64,000 nucleotides of DNA from Chloroflexota bacterium (lineage in GTDB: Bacteria > Chloroflexota > Dehalococcoidia > Lucifugimonadales > UBA3495): positions 1-64,000 of the forward strand of contig JAPPGG010000062.1 of the NCBI GenBank assembly GCA_028875055.1, in the 5' to 3' direction. This document shows positions 1 through 7,928 of this stretch, one piece after another. Position numbers and translations under genes: made by a program. The first letter of the stretch is position 1. Each line of letters begins with the position of its first letter. A model generated the notes under the pieces. It did no database searches, was not told where the DNA came from, and saw only the letters and a program-made list of their open reading frames with translations.

Positions 1-123
1 CCAAATACGGGCTATGTTCCTTTGGACCAAACTATTTTGACCACACCCCCTAGGGGCGATTGAGCCGGATTCCTCCGGAAAGGTCGGGTCGGATGCTTGA
101 AACGCCTGGAGATAGGTAATAGA

Positions 124-158
124 CTTTGAAACCGGTGGGTTTGCCCCCGGATTCAAGG
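124..158 (+). promoter_or_regulatory. Stem-loop in the cbtB leader
   Basis: The bases from 124 to 139 pair with those from about 144 to 158, with a short loop and two mismatches. The hairpin ends 34 bases before the cbtB start. CbtB genes are often under cobalamin riboswitches, and a weak B12-box-like stretch (gcctggagatagg, about 105-117) lies just upstream, but the rest of the riboswitch consensus is not visible. It could equally be an attenuator or chance folding. Confidence 0.3.
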
Positions 159-191
159 GTTAATACGCCAATAAATCTGAGGGAGGATGAT

Positions 192-395
192 ATGTTGACA
201 GTCTTGAGAAGCGTGTTTGGCGATAGCGCGTCCCCGGTGTGGGCTCCGTGGCTGCTGCTGGGCGCGGCCGTCCTGTACATGGTGGGATACGTAGATTCCA
301 GCGTCCACGGCGTTGCCCTGGGCTCGCCAGCTGTGCTGGGCGCGGTTCACGAATTCTTCCATCACGCGCGCCACGTCGCGCTGATGTGCCACTAG
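192..395 (+). CDS. cbtB: CbtB-like cobalt transporter small subunit
   Basis: This 67-residue protein has one hydrophobic segment (about residues 15-32) and a histidine-rich C-terminus ending HEFFHHARHVALMCH, which is the hallmark of the CbtB family, thought to bind cobalt and work with CbtA. The ATG at 192 is chosen because a GGGAGG ribosome site lies five bases before it; an upstream in-frame ATG at 126 has no such site and would add a non-conserved extension. It is followed by cbtA and a chelatase ATPase, so the three probably serve cobalt supply for cobalamin. The family call is good; the transport role is inferred from the family. Confidence 0.75.
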   Translation: MLTVLRSVFGDSASPVWAPWLLLGAAVLYMVGYVDSSVHGVALGSPAVLGAVHEFFHHARHVALMCH

Positions 396-545
396 GCCGA
401 TAAGTCCGACAATGCCCTCGCTTGCCGGGGGCATTGGCTTTTCCATAAGCTATTCACGCTGCCCGGAGTGGCCCTGCCATTCAGGAGGAGGGTGCGGTGT
501 GTATGCGCAGCTTAACGATACGCAATTTAATTGTAGAGGTTAACC

Positions 546-1346
546 ATGCGTAGCATACTTCCCCTGGCATTAATAATGGGCGCCCTTGCCGGCCTGTTGG
601 TCGGCGGTTTCATGAATGTGTTCAACGTGCCCGTTATGGAGTGGGCCATTGAACTCGAGGGCGCCGCGGCGGCGGCTGAAGCGCCGGCAGGAGAGGCAGA
701 GGAAGAGGCAACAGGCTTCCTGTCCACCCTGGAGACCCTGGGCGCTCAGCGTATTGGGCTGGTACTGGGACTGGCGGTACTGGGCGTAGTTTATGGGGCC
801 ATATTCACTGGCCTGTTCCATTTAGTTCGCAGGGCATTCCCCGGTTGGAATATCTGGGCTTGGGCGTTGATCGGCGGCGTCCTTTGCTTCTGGTCCGTGT
901 CCCTTTTCACCCAGCTAAAGTACCCCCTGAATCCTCCAGGCATCGGTGAGGATGGTTCGCTACTGGCGCGGCAGGGCTTCCAGTTCCTGTTCATCCTTCT
1001 TTCCGTAGTTGCTGTGATCGCCGTCACCCTGGTATTGCGTTTTACACATGAAGCTGGACGGGAAAGTTCGCAACGATTCCTGGCTTACGCCGGCACTGCC
1101 GCGGCTTACGTTGTAGTCGCAGTTGCATTGTTCGCGGCAATACCGGGCAATCCCGACCCCATTCCTGAGTGGGTTCCCGAGGGCCTGATAATAATGTTCC
1201 GCACATTCTCCATCCTGGGCCACCTTTTGCTGTGGATGATTATTGCCCTGGGCGTGAGCAGCTACACAAGGTACCAGGAGCGCGGACTCCGTGCGACGGC
1301 CAGCCCCGCCGCAGGGCAAGAAATGGCATCCGCGTCCCGTCAGTAA
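546..1346 (+). CDS. cbtA: CbtA-like cobalt transporter subunit
   Basis: The 266-residue product is an integral membrane protein with about five or six hydrophobic segments. An acidic Ala/Glu-rich loop lies between the first and second (about residues 38-58). The N-terminus, segment spacing and position after cbtB fit the CbtA family of predicted cobalt transporters. The gene starts at an ATG preceded by GAGG. It ends about 30 bases before the TTG start of the chelatase gene, so the two are probably co-transcribed. Direct evidence of the transported ion is lacking; cobalt is inferred from the family and the neighbours. Confidence 0.7.
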   Translation: MRSILPLALIMGALAGLLVGGFMNVFNVPVMEWAIELEGAAAAAEAPAGEAEEEATGFLSTLETLGAQRIGLVLGLAVLGVVYGAIFTGLFHLVRRAFPGWNIWAWALIGGVLCFWSVSLFTQLKYPLNPPGIGEDGSLLARQGFQFLFILLSVVAVIAVTLVLRFTHEAGRESSQRFLAYAGTAAAYVVVAVALFAAIPGNPDPIPEWVPEGLIIMFRTFSILGHLLLWMIIALGVSSYTRYQERGLRATASPAAGQEMASASRQ

Positions 1347-1365
1347 ACGGCACTTCAGTTTCCCC

Positions 1366-1370
1366 GGAGG
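1366..1370 (+). promoter_or_regulatory. Ribosome binding site fixing a TTG start
   Basis: A GGAGG sits seven bases before the TTG at 1378. It decides the chelatase start, because the longer open frame begins inside cbtA and lacks a comparable site. Confidence 0.7.
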
Positions 1371-1377
1371 AAAGTAT

Positions 1378-3435
1378 TTGACCCAGCCCAATCGAGAACC
1401 GTCTTTTCCCTTCACAGCCATCGTGGGGCAGACGGCCATGAAACGGGCCCTGTTGCTGAACACCGTCAATCCCCGCATTGGCGGTGTTCTCATTCGGGGC
1501 AAGAAGGGTACCGCCAAATCAACCGCCGTACGCTCCCTGGCCGCCCTGCTGCCCGAGGTGACGGTGCTGCAGGGGTGCCCCTTCAGTTGTACTCCCGAGG
1601 CCAGGCAGGGACTGTGCCAGTGGTGCGAGTCGGGCAGCAACGACAATCCCCCGGTAAGCCACCAGGTACGAATCGTGGACCTGCCCGTGGGCGCCAGCGA
1701 AGACCGGCTGGTGGGCTCCCTGGACATTGAACAGGCCATCAAGACGGGTTCCAGAAGTTTCGAGCCCGGGCTGATAGCGTCTGCCCACCGGGGCATCCTT
1801 TACATCGACGAGGTTAACCTCCTGAACGACCACCTGGTGGACGTGCTGCTGGACGCCTCGGCCATGGGCCGGAACTATGTGGAACGCGAGGGTATTTCCG
1901 TCAGCCACGCGGCGGAGTTCATTCTGGTGGGCACCATGAATCCGGAGGAGGGAGACCTGCGCCCCCAGCTCCTAGACCGGTTCGGTTTGGCCGTAGAGGT
2001 GGACGGAATTATGGAGGCGGAGGAGCGGCGGGAGGTGGTCCGCCGCCGCATGGCTTACGAGTCCGATCCCTTCGACTTTATGGACCGGTGGCAGCCGGAG
2101 GAAGGCAGGGAACGGGAACGGCTTATACGCAGCCGGGAGCTGCTTGACCAGGTTTCCGTCAGTGACGAAATGCTGGGCCTGATTACCGATATCTGCGCCG
2201 AATACCAGGTGGACGGACTGCGCGGCGATATAGTGATGTACAAGACCGCCAGCACCATTGCCGCATATGATGGTCGGACGGAAGTTGACGTTGAGGACGT
2301 GCGGGAAGCGGCAGTCCTGGCACTGCTGCACCGCCAGCGCCGCCAGCCGTTCCAGCAGCCCCACCTGGTAACAGAGCAGCTGGACAACATGCTGGAAGAG
2401 TACCAGAACCAGTCCCGCAGCCGGGAGCCCCAGGACAACAGCCAGCCGTCGTCTCAGGACCATAACGAGGAAGACTCGGACCCCCCGGACTTAGGCGACG
2501 AGGAGCAGGAAGACACCGGCGAATCCGGCGCTGGGCCCCAGGACCAGTGGTACGAGACCGGAGACCCCTACGCCGTTCAGTCCATCCTTCTCCCGCCCCC
2601 GGACCGGCGGGAACGCCCCTCTTCCGGGCGGCGCGCCACCACCGTCAGCGGTTCCTCGGCCGGCCGCTACGTCGGCGCCCAGGTACCCCAGGGCACGGTC
2701 AGCGACCTGGCCCTGGACGCCACCCTGAGGGCCGCCGCGCCACACCAGCGGCGGCGGCGTGAAGACGGCGCCGACGCTTCCCTCTTGATTGAGCCCTGGG
2801 ACGTCCGGGAAAAGGTTCGGGAGACCAGGACCGGCAGCTTGATTCTTTTCGTCGTAGATGCCAGCGGCTCCATGGGCGCCCAGCGGCGCATGGTGGCCGT
2901 CAAGGGAGCCGTGCTGTCCCTGTTGCTTGACGCCTACCAACGAAGGGACCGTGTGGCGTTGATCAGCTTCCGGGGGACTGAGGCGGACCTGCTCCTGCCA
3001 CCCACCAACAGCGTTGACCTGGCCCAAATCTATCTGCAGGACATGCCCACGGGTGGCCGTACTCCCCTGTCCAGGGGCCTCTACCTGGCCCTGGAGTGCC
3101 TGGAGACGGAGCGGCTGAAGGACCGGAAGGTATTGCCCCTGGTGGTGGTGCTGTCCGACGGTCGGGCCAATGTAGCCCTGGACGGCAGCGGCGCCAACGC
3201 CGTCGAAGAGGCCAGGGGATATGGGTCCATTTTCGAGGAAAAGCGCATTACCAGCGTTGTCATTGACACTGAACTGGACTTCATCAAGCTGGAAATGGCG
3301 CGTCCCCTGGCTCAGTCCATGGGAGCCCGCTACCTGAAGCTTGAAGACCTCCGGGCCGACAGCCTGGCCGACGCGGTCCGACGGGAACTGCCTGTGGCTG
3401 GCGAGCACACTGCCACTGATGTGAGTCCTCCGTAA
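1378..3435 (+). CDS. Fused ChlI/ChlD-type chelatase subunit (AAA+ and VWA), probably cobaltochelatase
   Basis: This 685-residue protein joins an AAA+ motor to a von Willebrand A domain. The N-terminal half opens with FPFTAIVGQ and carries a Walker A (RGKKGTAKST), a cysteine-bearing insertion (CPFSC...LCQWC) and a Walker B (GILYIDEVNLL). A Pro/Asp/Glu-rich linker follows (about residues 370-470). The C-terminal domain has the MIDAS motif DASGSMG. Such fused proteins energise metal insertion by a large CobN/ChlH-type subunit. That subunit is not in this window. With cbtAB upstream, cobalt insertion into the cobalamin ring is the likely role; magnesium chelation for chlorophyll is the alternative but has no support here. 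Confidence 0.82.
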   Translation: MTQPNREPSFPFTAIVGQTAMKRALLLNTVNPRIGGVLIRGKKGTAKSTAVRSLAALLPEVTVLQGCPFSCTPEARQGLCQWCESGSNDNPPVSHQVRIVDLPVGASEDRLVGSLDIEQAIKTGSRSFEPGLIASAHRGILYIDEVNLLNDHLVDVLLDASAMGRNYVEREGISVSHAAEFILVGTMNPEEGDLRPQLLDRFGLAVEVDGIMEAEERREVVRRRMAYESDPFDFMDRWQPEEGRERERLIRSRELLDQVSVSDEMLGLITDICAEYQVDGLRGDIVMYKTASTIAAYDGRTEVDVEDVREAAVLALLHRQRRQPFQQPHLVTEQLDNMLEEYQNQSRSREPQDNSQPSSQDHNEEDSDPPDLGDEEQEDTGESGAGPQDQWYETGDPYAVQSILLPPPDRRERPSSGRRATTVSGSSAGRYVGAQVPQGTVSDLALDATLRAAAPHQRRRREDGADASLLIEPWDVREKVRETRTGSLILFVVDASGSMGAQRRMVAVKGAVLSLLLDAYQRRDRVALISFRGTEADLLLPPTNSVDLAQIYLQDMPTGGRTPLSRGLYLALECLETERLKDRKVLPLVVVLSDGRANVALDGSGANAVEEARGYGSIFEEKRITSVVIDTELDFIKLEMARPLAQSMGARYLKLEDLRADSLADAVRRELPVAGEHTATDVSPP

Positions 3436-3505
3436 ACTGAAATCATGTGGCGCTGCCACGAAAACCTCCCCGCCAATTGAGCGATACCCGTTACCTTAAT
3501 CACTT

Positions 3506-3615
3506 GCGAAGGGTTCCATTTTAGGTGGTATTGCACGGGGATAACGGTCGAAAATCAGTCAGGGCGGGTTTCAAACCCTCCCCTACCTGCCATAAACCAC
3601 CTGAATCGCAACGCT
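3506..3615 (+). repeat. Dispersed repeat family A, copy 1
   Basis: About 110 bases closely match 43992-44104 in the same orientation, including the stretch around gggtttcaaaccctcccc and the end CCTGAATCGCAACGCT. The ends form an imperfect inverted repeat and the middle holds a short palindrome. It lies in the 385-base gap before glyS. The rest of that gap (3436-3505 and 3616-3820) shows no gene; a possible weak promoter lies near 3725. Confidence 0.8.
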
Positions 3616-3820
3616 GCCTTTTCCCCTAGCCCACAAATTGGCCCGCAAACCGCCCCTGATGAAGGGATGATTCCCGACTCCGCTGCCCGTTCCAGGTTAC
3701 CTGCCAATTACTGCGCCTGTAATTCTTTACATCACATAACGAAATTGGTAACCTTTTTTGAAGGTCTTCGCTTTACAGGTATGGCGAAGGCTGTCCACCC
3801 TTTCTGAATGAGGTTCCCCA

Positions 3821-5140
3821 TTGGTACGTGCGCTCCCTTATGCCGACATGGACAAGATAATGTCTCTCTCCAAGCGAAGGGGGTTTGTCTTCCAAAGCAG
3901 CGAAATTTATGGCGGCCTGGCATCTACCTGGGACTACGGGCCATTGGGAGTCGAACTGAAGCGGCACGTAAAGGAAGCGTGGTGGCAATCGGTGATAGTT
4001 GGCCGCGATGACATGGTGGGCCTTGACGCGGCCATTCTGATGGCTCCCCAGGTCTGGGTGGCCAGCGGCCACGTGGAAAACTTCTCCGACCCGCTGGTGG
4101 AATGCCGCAACTGCCACCTGCGGTTCCGAGCCGACCAACTGGAAACGGATAACTGCCCCCAATGCGGCGGCGAGTTCACCGAGCCGAGAAGGTTCAACCT
4201 GATGTTCCGGACTTTCATGGGGCCGGTTGAAGACTCGGGCCATGAGGTATTCCTGCGGCCGGAAACGGCCCAGGGCATTTTCGTGAACTTCCAGAACGTG
4301 CTCAATTCCTCCCGCAAGAAGCTGCCCTTCGGCATCGGCCAGATAGGCAAAGCCTTCCGCAATGAAATCACCCCCGGCAACTTCACCTTCCGTACCCGCG
4401 AGTTTGAGCAGATGGAGGTAGAGTTCTTCGTGAAGCCGGGCACAGACGAGGAGTGGTTGAACCGGTGGGTGGAGGAACGTTTCAACTGGTACGTGAGCTA
4501 CGGCATTCGAAAGGACAACCTGCGACTGCGCCGGCACGACCCGGACGAACTGGCCCACTATGCCAGGGATACCTACGACATTGAGTACCGGTTTCCCTGG
4601 GGCTGGGGCGAACTGGAGGGCATTGCCGACCGCACGGACTTTGACCTGGCCCGCCACGCCGAGGCCAGCGGCGACAACCTGACCTATTTCGACGAGGAGA
4701 CCAGGGAGCGGTACATTCCCTACGTGATAGAACCGTCCGGGGGCGTTGACCGGGCAACCCTGGCCTTCTGGCTGGACTCCTACGACGAAGAACCCGACGG
4801 CGACGCGGTGAGGGTGGTATCCCATCTTCACCGCAAGCTGGCCCCCATCACCGTGGCGGTCTTGCCGCTGAGCCGAAACGCCCAGCTTGCCCCTACGGCG
4901 CGATACGTTCACGATTTGCTCCGCCGCCACTTCAGCACCCAGTATGACGATGCCCAGGGCGTGGGCCGCCGGTACCGCAGGCAGGACGAGATTGGGACGC
5001 CCTACTGCGTGACGGTGGATTTTGACACCCTGGCTGACCAGCAGGTTACAATCCGGGATCGGGATACCATGCACCAGGTGCGTGTGCCCATCGCGGACCT
5101 GGTTGGTATTCTTCAGGACAAGGTGGAACACGGCTGGTAA
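3821..5140 (+). CDS. glyS: Glycyl-tRNA synthetase (dimeric, single-chain class II)
   Basis: The enzyme charges tRNA-Gly with glycine in the cytoplasm. The 439-residue length and the opening ([18 protein letters not shown]...WDYGPLG) are typical of the single-chain bacterial form. A zinc ribbon (C-x2-C...C-x2-C, about residues 90-111), class II motif 2 ([21 protein letters not shown]), motif 3 ([10 protein letters not shown]) and a C-terminal anticodon-binding domain follow in order. The start is a TTG at 3821 with GAGG nine bases upstream; the next in-frame ATG, at 3848, has no ribosome site. No T-box leader was seen upstream. Confidence 0.93.
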   Translation: MVRALPYADMDKIMSLSKRRGFVFQSSEIYGGLASTWDYGPLGVELKRHVKEAWWQSVIVGRDDMVGLDAAILMAPQVWVASGHVENFSDPLVECRNCHLRFRADQLETDNCPQCGGEFTEPRRFNLMFRTFMGPVEDSGHEVFLRPETAQGIFVNFQNVLNSSRKKLPFGIGQIGKAFRNEITPGNFTFRTREFEQMEVEFFVKPGTDEEWLNRWVEERFNWYVSYGIRKDNLRLRRHDPDELAHYARDTYDIEYRFPWGWGELEGIADRTDFDLARHAEASGDNLTYFDEETRERYIPYVIEPSGGVDRATLAFWLDSYDEEPDGDAVRVVSHLHRKLAPITVAVLPLSRNAQLAPTARYVHDLLRRHFSTQYDDAQGVGRRYRRQDEIGTPYCVTVDFDTLADQQVTIRDRDTMHQVRVPIADLVGILQDKVEHGW

Positions 5141-5248
5141 ATCGGCCCACCGGCTCCAGGTCCCGGCAACTATCGGTCGGCCCAATAACCGCGCAATGTG
5201 AGGACGGACAGACCAACCCGGCAGAAGTGTGTTTGGGAGGTGGAAGTG

Positions 5249-6151
5249 ATGACGATATTCAACGCCAGCGTTCGCTGGCCGGAAATTATAAACCAGTTAA
5301 CCTCCAGACCTGAAGCAAACGTCGCGTTCAGGAACAGGGAGAATGCAATGCCTGGAAACGTGGTAGCGGAAACCCTGCGCGGTGGCCTGTTCACCCGCAT
5401 TGTCGGGAAACGGCTCCTCTACTTCCAGGAAGTGGGCTCCACCATGGACGAGGCCAGGCTTCGGGCCGAGCGCGGTACCGAAGAGGGCACTGTAGTCGTG
5501 GCGGAAACCCAGACATCCAGCCGGGGCAGGCAGGGGAGGACCTGGGTATCCCGGTCGGGTAACCTCTATCTGTCCGTCGTCCTGTATCCTACGCTGCAAA
5601 CCCTGCCCTTCCTGAACAGCCTGTGCGGCGTTGCCGTGGTGCGGGCCATTTCCAACATCAGTGGTCTCAAACCCCGCATCAAGTGGCCCAACGACATTCT
5701 CCTGGACAACAAGAAGGTGGCTGGCGTCCTGGTGGAGAGCGCCATAGCCGGCGAGCAGGTCCACAACTCGATAGTTGGGATTGGCATCAATGTGGCCCTG
5801 GACGCTGACGAAATCGACGAAATTGCCGGCGGGGCCACCAGCCTCAATCATGCCTCAGCCGGAGACATTCCCCGGGATGAATTGCTCCGCGAGATCCTTG
5901 AGCAGCTTGATAATCTCTACATTCAGCTGAACCATGGAGACACGCCCATTGAAGAGTGGGAGGAGCTGCTGGATACCCTCGGACAGCGGGTGAGGATTAC
6001 CTGGCGGGGCGATGAGTTCGTTGGAGTGGCCGACGGAATTGACGCCCAGGGAAGCCTCCTGTTGCGCCAGGACGATGGCGTCGTTCTTGCATTGGCAGCC
6101 GGGGATGCCGTTTCGCTGAGGCCGCTTAACCAGGAACGGCAGTCCTTCTGA
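5249..6151 (+). CDS. birA: Biotin-[acetyl-CoA-carboxylase] ligase
   Basis: This roughly 300-residue enzyme activates biotin with ATP and attaches it to the carboxyl-carrier protein. The catalytic domain shows SSRGRQGRTW (the biotin and ATP loop), KWPNDI and KVAGVLVES, then the small C-terminal SH3-like domain. There is no N-terminal DNA-binding domain, so it is the monofunctional type. The ATG at 5249 is chosen because GGGAGG lies eight bases upstream; an ATG at 5348 would also leave the catalytic domain intact. The gene overlaps the next SDR gene by one base (TGATG). Confidence 0.92.
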   Translation: MTIFNASVRWPEIINQLTSRPEANVAFRNRENAMPGNVVAETLRGGLFTRIVGKRLLYFQEVGSTMDEARLRAERGTEEGTVVVAETQTSSRGRQGRTWVSRSGNLYLSVVLYPTLQTLPFLNSLCGVAVVRAISNISGLKPRIKWPNDILLDNKKVAGVLVESAIAGEQVHNSIVGIGINVALDADEIDEIAGGATSLNHASAGDIPRDELLREILEQLDNLYIQLNHGDTPIEEWEELLDTLGQRVRITWRGDEFVGVADGIDAQGSLLLRQDDGVVLALAAGDAVSLRPLNQERQSF

Positions 6152-6960
6152 TGCTGGAAGCGCTTAGCTTGGACGATCGCGTCGCGGTAGTCACCGGGGG
6201 CGGGACCGGCCTGGGGCTGGAGATGGTTCGGCACCTGGCCCGGGCGGGGGCGAACGTGGCCATCGCCGGCCGCCGGACGGGACCCATAGAGAGAGCGGCG
6301 GACGAGGTCAAATTGCTGGGCAGGGATGCCATTGCCGTGCCCACTGACGTCAGCGACTCCGCCCAGGCCAACGCCCTCATTGCCGCTACTATTCAGCATT
6401 TCGGCCGCGTGGATGTCCTGATCAATAACGCCGCGCTGGTTTCCGACAGCATTCCCACACCCATCTGGGACATTAGCGACGAAGACTGGCAGGCCGCCCT
6501 TGACGTGAACCTCACCGGGGCCTTTTTCTGCGCCCGCGCCGCCGCCAGGCCCATGGCTGACCAGGCCCGGGGCAAGATAATCAACGTATCTTCCGGATTC
6601 GGCATCAGGGGCGGGCGGGACATCTATATGTACTGCTGTACCAAGGGCGGCATCCTCCAGCTTACCCGGGTGCTTTCCTTCAGCCTGGCCCGGTATGGAG
6701 TCACCGCCAACAGCATTGTTCCCGGTTTTATACCCACGGTTGGTACGGATTCGGAAATCAGGGAAGCTCTGCCCCGTTCCGGCGCCTATTTGCCGACGGG
6801 AAAGCTGGGCGTCCCCGAGGACATTGGGCCCGTGGCAGTGTTCCTGGCATCTTCGGCGTCCGACTACATGACGGGCGAGACGTTTACCCTGGATGGCGGT
6901 GGGCTGGCCGGTGGCCTCGCTCCCACCGGATATGCCCCTGAGATTCCTCTGGAGCCTTAG
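6151..6960 (+). CDS. Short-chain dehydrogenase/reductase
   Basis: The 269-residue protein is a classical SDR that would oxidise or reduce an alcohol/ketone with NAD(P). It has the cofactor motif TGGGTGLG near the N-terminus, NNAA, the catalytic Ser in NVSSGFG and the catalytic pair in YCCTK (YxxxK). The C-terminal MTGETFTLDGGG is typical of the family. It is translationally coupled to birA by a one-base overlap and followed 49 bases later by a second SDR-like gene. The substrate cannot be told from sequence. Confidence 0.87.
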   Translation: MLEALSLDDRVAVVTGGGTGLGLEMVRHLARAGANVAIAGRRTGPIERAADEVKLLGRDAIAVPTDVSDSAQANALIAATIQHFGRVDVLINNAALVSDSIPTPIWDISDEDWQAALDVNLTGAFFCARAAARPMADQARGKIINVSSGFGIRGGRDIYMYCCTKGGILQLTRVLSFSLARYGVTANSIVPGFIPTVGTDSEIREALPRSGAYLPTGKLGVPEDIGPVAVFLASSASDYMTGETFTLDGGGLAGGLAPTGYAPEIPLEP

Positions 6961-7009
6961 CGTTTGTCTTCAGAGCATTTCCTTTCGGCTGACAGCAGGA
7001 GCTACCCTT

Positions 7010-7771
7010 ATGCCCCTTCTTCCCCAATACAGCCTGGCCGGCAAGACCGCGATTCTGCATTCCGCCGGGGGTGACGACGCTCCCTTCCTGGCCCGGGCCC
7101 TGGCAGAAGCCGGGGCTGCGGTGTTCGCCGTTTGCCGCAGGCAGGATACCCTGGACGCGGTTTTGGGGGCCCTGCCCGCTCAATCCCGTGGGTATGGTGG
7201 AATAGTGGCTGCCCTCGATTCGGAGGCGGCGACTGCCGGGGTTATTTCCCAATTCCAGTTCCTTCACGAGCGGGCTGACATCCTCGTGAACGACGGTCGC
7301 AGCATGTTTGCCCGGGCGGCCACGCGCATTGGGCTGGAAGACTGGGATGAGGTCCAGTCAAGAAATGTTCGGGCCACATTCCTGATCAGCCAGGCTGTCG
7401 GCGCCCTGATGATTGCCCAGGAGTACGGCCGAATCGTTAACATAATCTCGGGACTGGCGGAAAGGGGAATGATCAATGGCTCCGCGTTCAGCGTCAGCCA
7501 GGCCGGTCTCCTCGCCCTGACCCGGTCGCTGGCCGTGGAATGGGGCCAGCACAACATCCGCGTCAACGCCATAGGGGTGGGATGGACTACTGCTGACGAT
7601 ATCCCGGTGGAGGAACAGCGCCAGGAGCAACTGGTCCGCTACATACCCTTGCGGCAAAAGGGTCAGCCCAGGGATATCGGGCCCCTGCTGGTTTACCTGT
7701 GCTCGGAGGCTTGCGATTACACCACTGGGCAGCCCGTCTATGTGGACGGGGGACTCAACGCTCATCCCTAG
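7010..7771 (+). CDS. SDR-fold protein lacking the catalytic Tyr and Lys
   Basis: The 253-residue chain follows the SDR fold along its length, including NIISGLAERG, SLAVEWGQHNIRVNAIGVGW and YTTGQPVYVDGG at the end. The YxxxK catalytic motif, however, reads FSVSQ, so both Tyr and Lys are missing. The glycine-rich cofactor loop is also altered (HSAGGDD), and the NNAG motif reads NDGR. The ATG at 7010 has AGGAG nine bases upstream; a longer frame from 6893 would overlap the previous gene. It may be a non-catalytic partner of the SDR encoded just before it, or an enzyme with altered chemistry. Confidence 0.82.
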   Translation: MPLLPQYSLAGKTAILHSAGGDDAPFLARALAEAGAAVFAVCRRQDTLDAVLGALPAQSRGYGGIVAALDSEAATAGVISQFQFLHERADILVNDGRSMFARAATRIGLEDWDEVQSRNVRATFLISQAVGALMIAQEYGRIVNIISGLAERGMINGSAFSVSQAGLLALTRSLAVEWGQHNIRVNAIGVGWTTADDIPVEEQRQEQLVRYIPLRQKGQPRDIGPLLVYLCSEACDYTTGQPVYVDGGLNAHP

Positions 7772-7890
7772 TCTTTATCCCCAGGGGGAGCCAGGAATTT
7801 CGAAGTTTGAGATTGGGCCGGGAATCGCCCCTGGAATGACCTTTCGCCGCTGAAGAGGCCGCACTGGAGTCTGACTGCAGGCTGTCCCCG

Positions 7891-7920
7891 TTGAATGGCC
7901 AAATGGGGCTGGGTTACAAT
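7891..7920 (+). promoter_or_regulatory. Likely promoter of the his cluster
   Basis: TTGAAT at 7891-7896 and TACAAT at 7915-7920 are separated by 18 bases and resemble sigma-70 elements. The predicted transcript start would fall at about 7927, right next to the hisZ ATG at 7929, so the mRNA may be leaderless. Confidence 0.5.
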
Positions 7921-7928
7921 ACTCCACG

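Noticed and set aside
1-191. Cobalamin riboswitch before cbtB
   Set aside because: Only a weak B12-box-like stretch and one hairpin are visible; the other conserved blocks were not found, so only the hairpin is listed.
3616-3820. T-box leader before glyS
   Set aside because: The conserved T-box core and an antiterminator could not be found.
3773-5185. A 470-residue open frame on the minus strand
   Set aside because: It is the exact antisense of the glycyl-tRNA synthetase gene.
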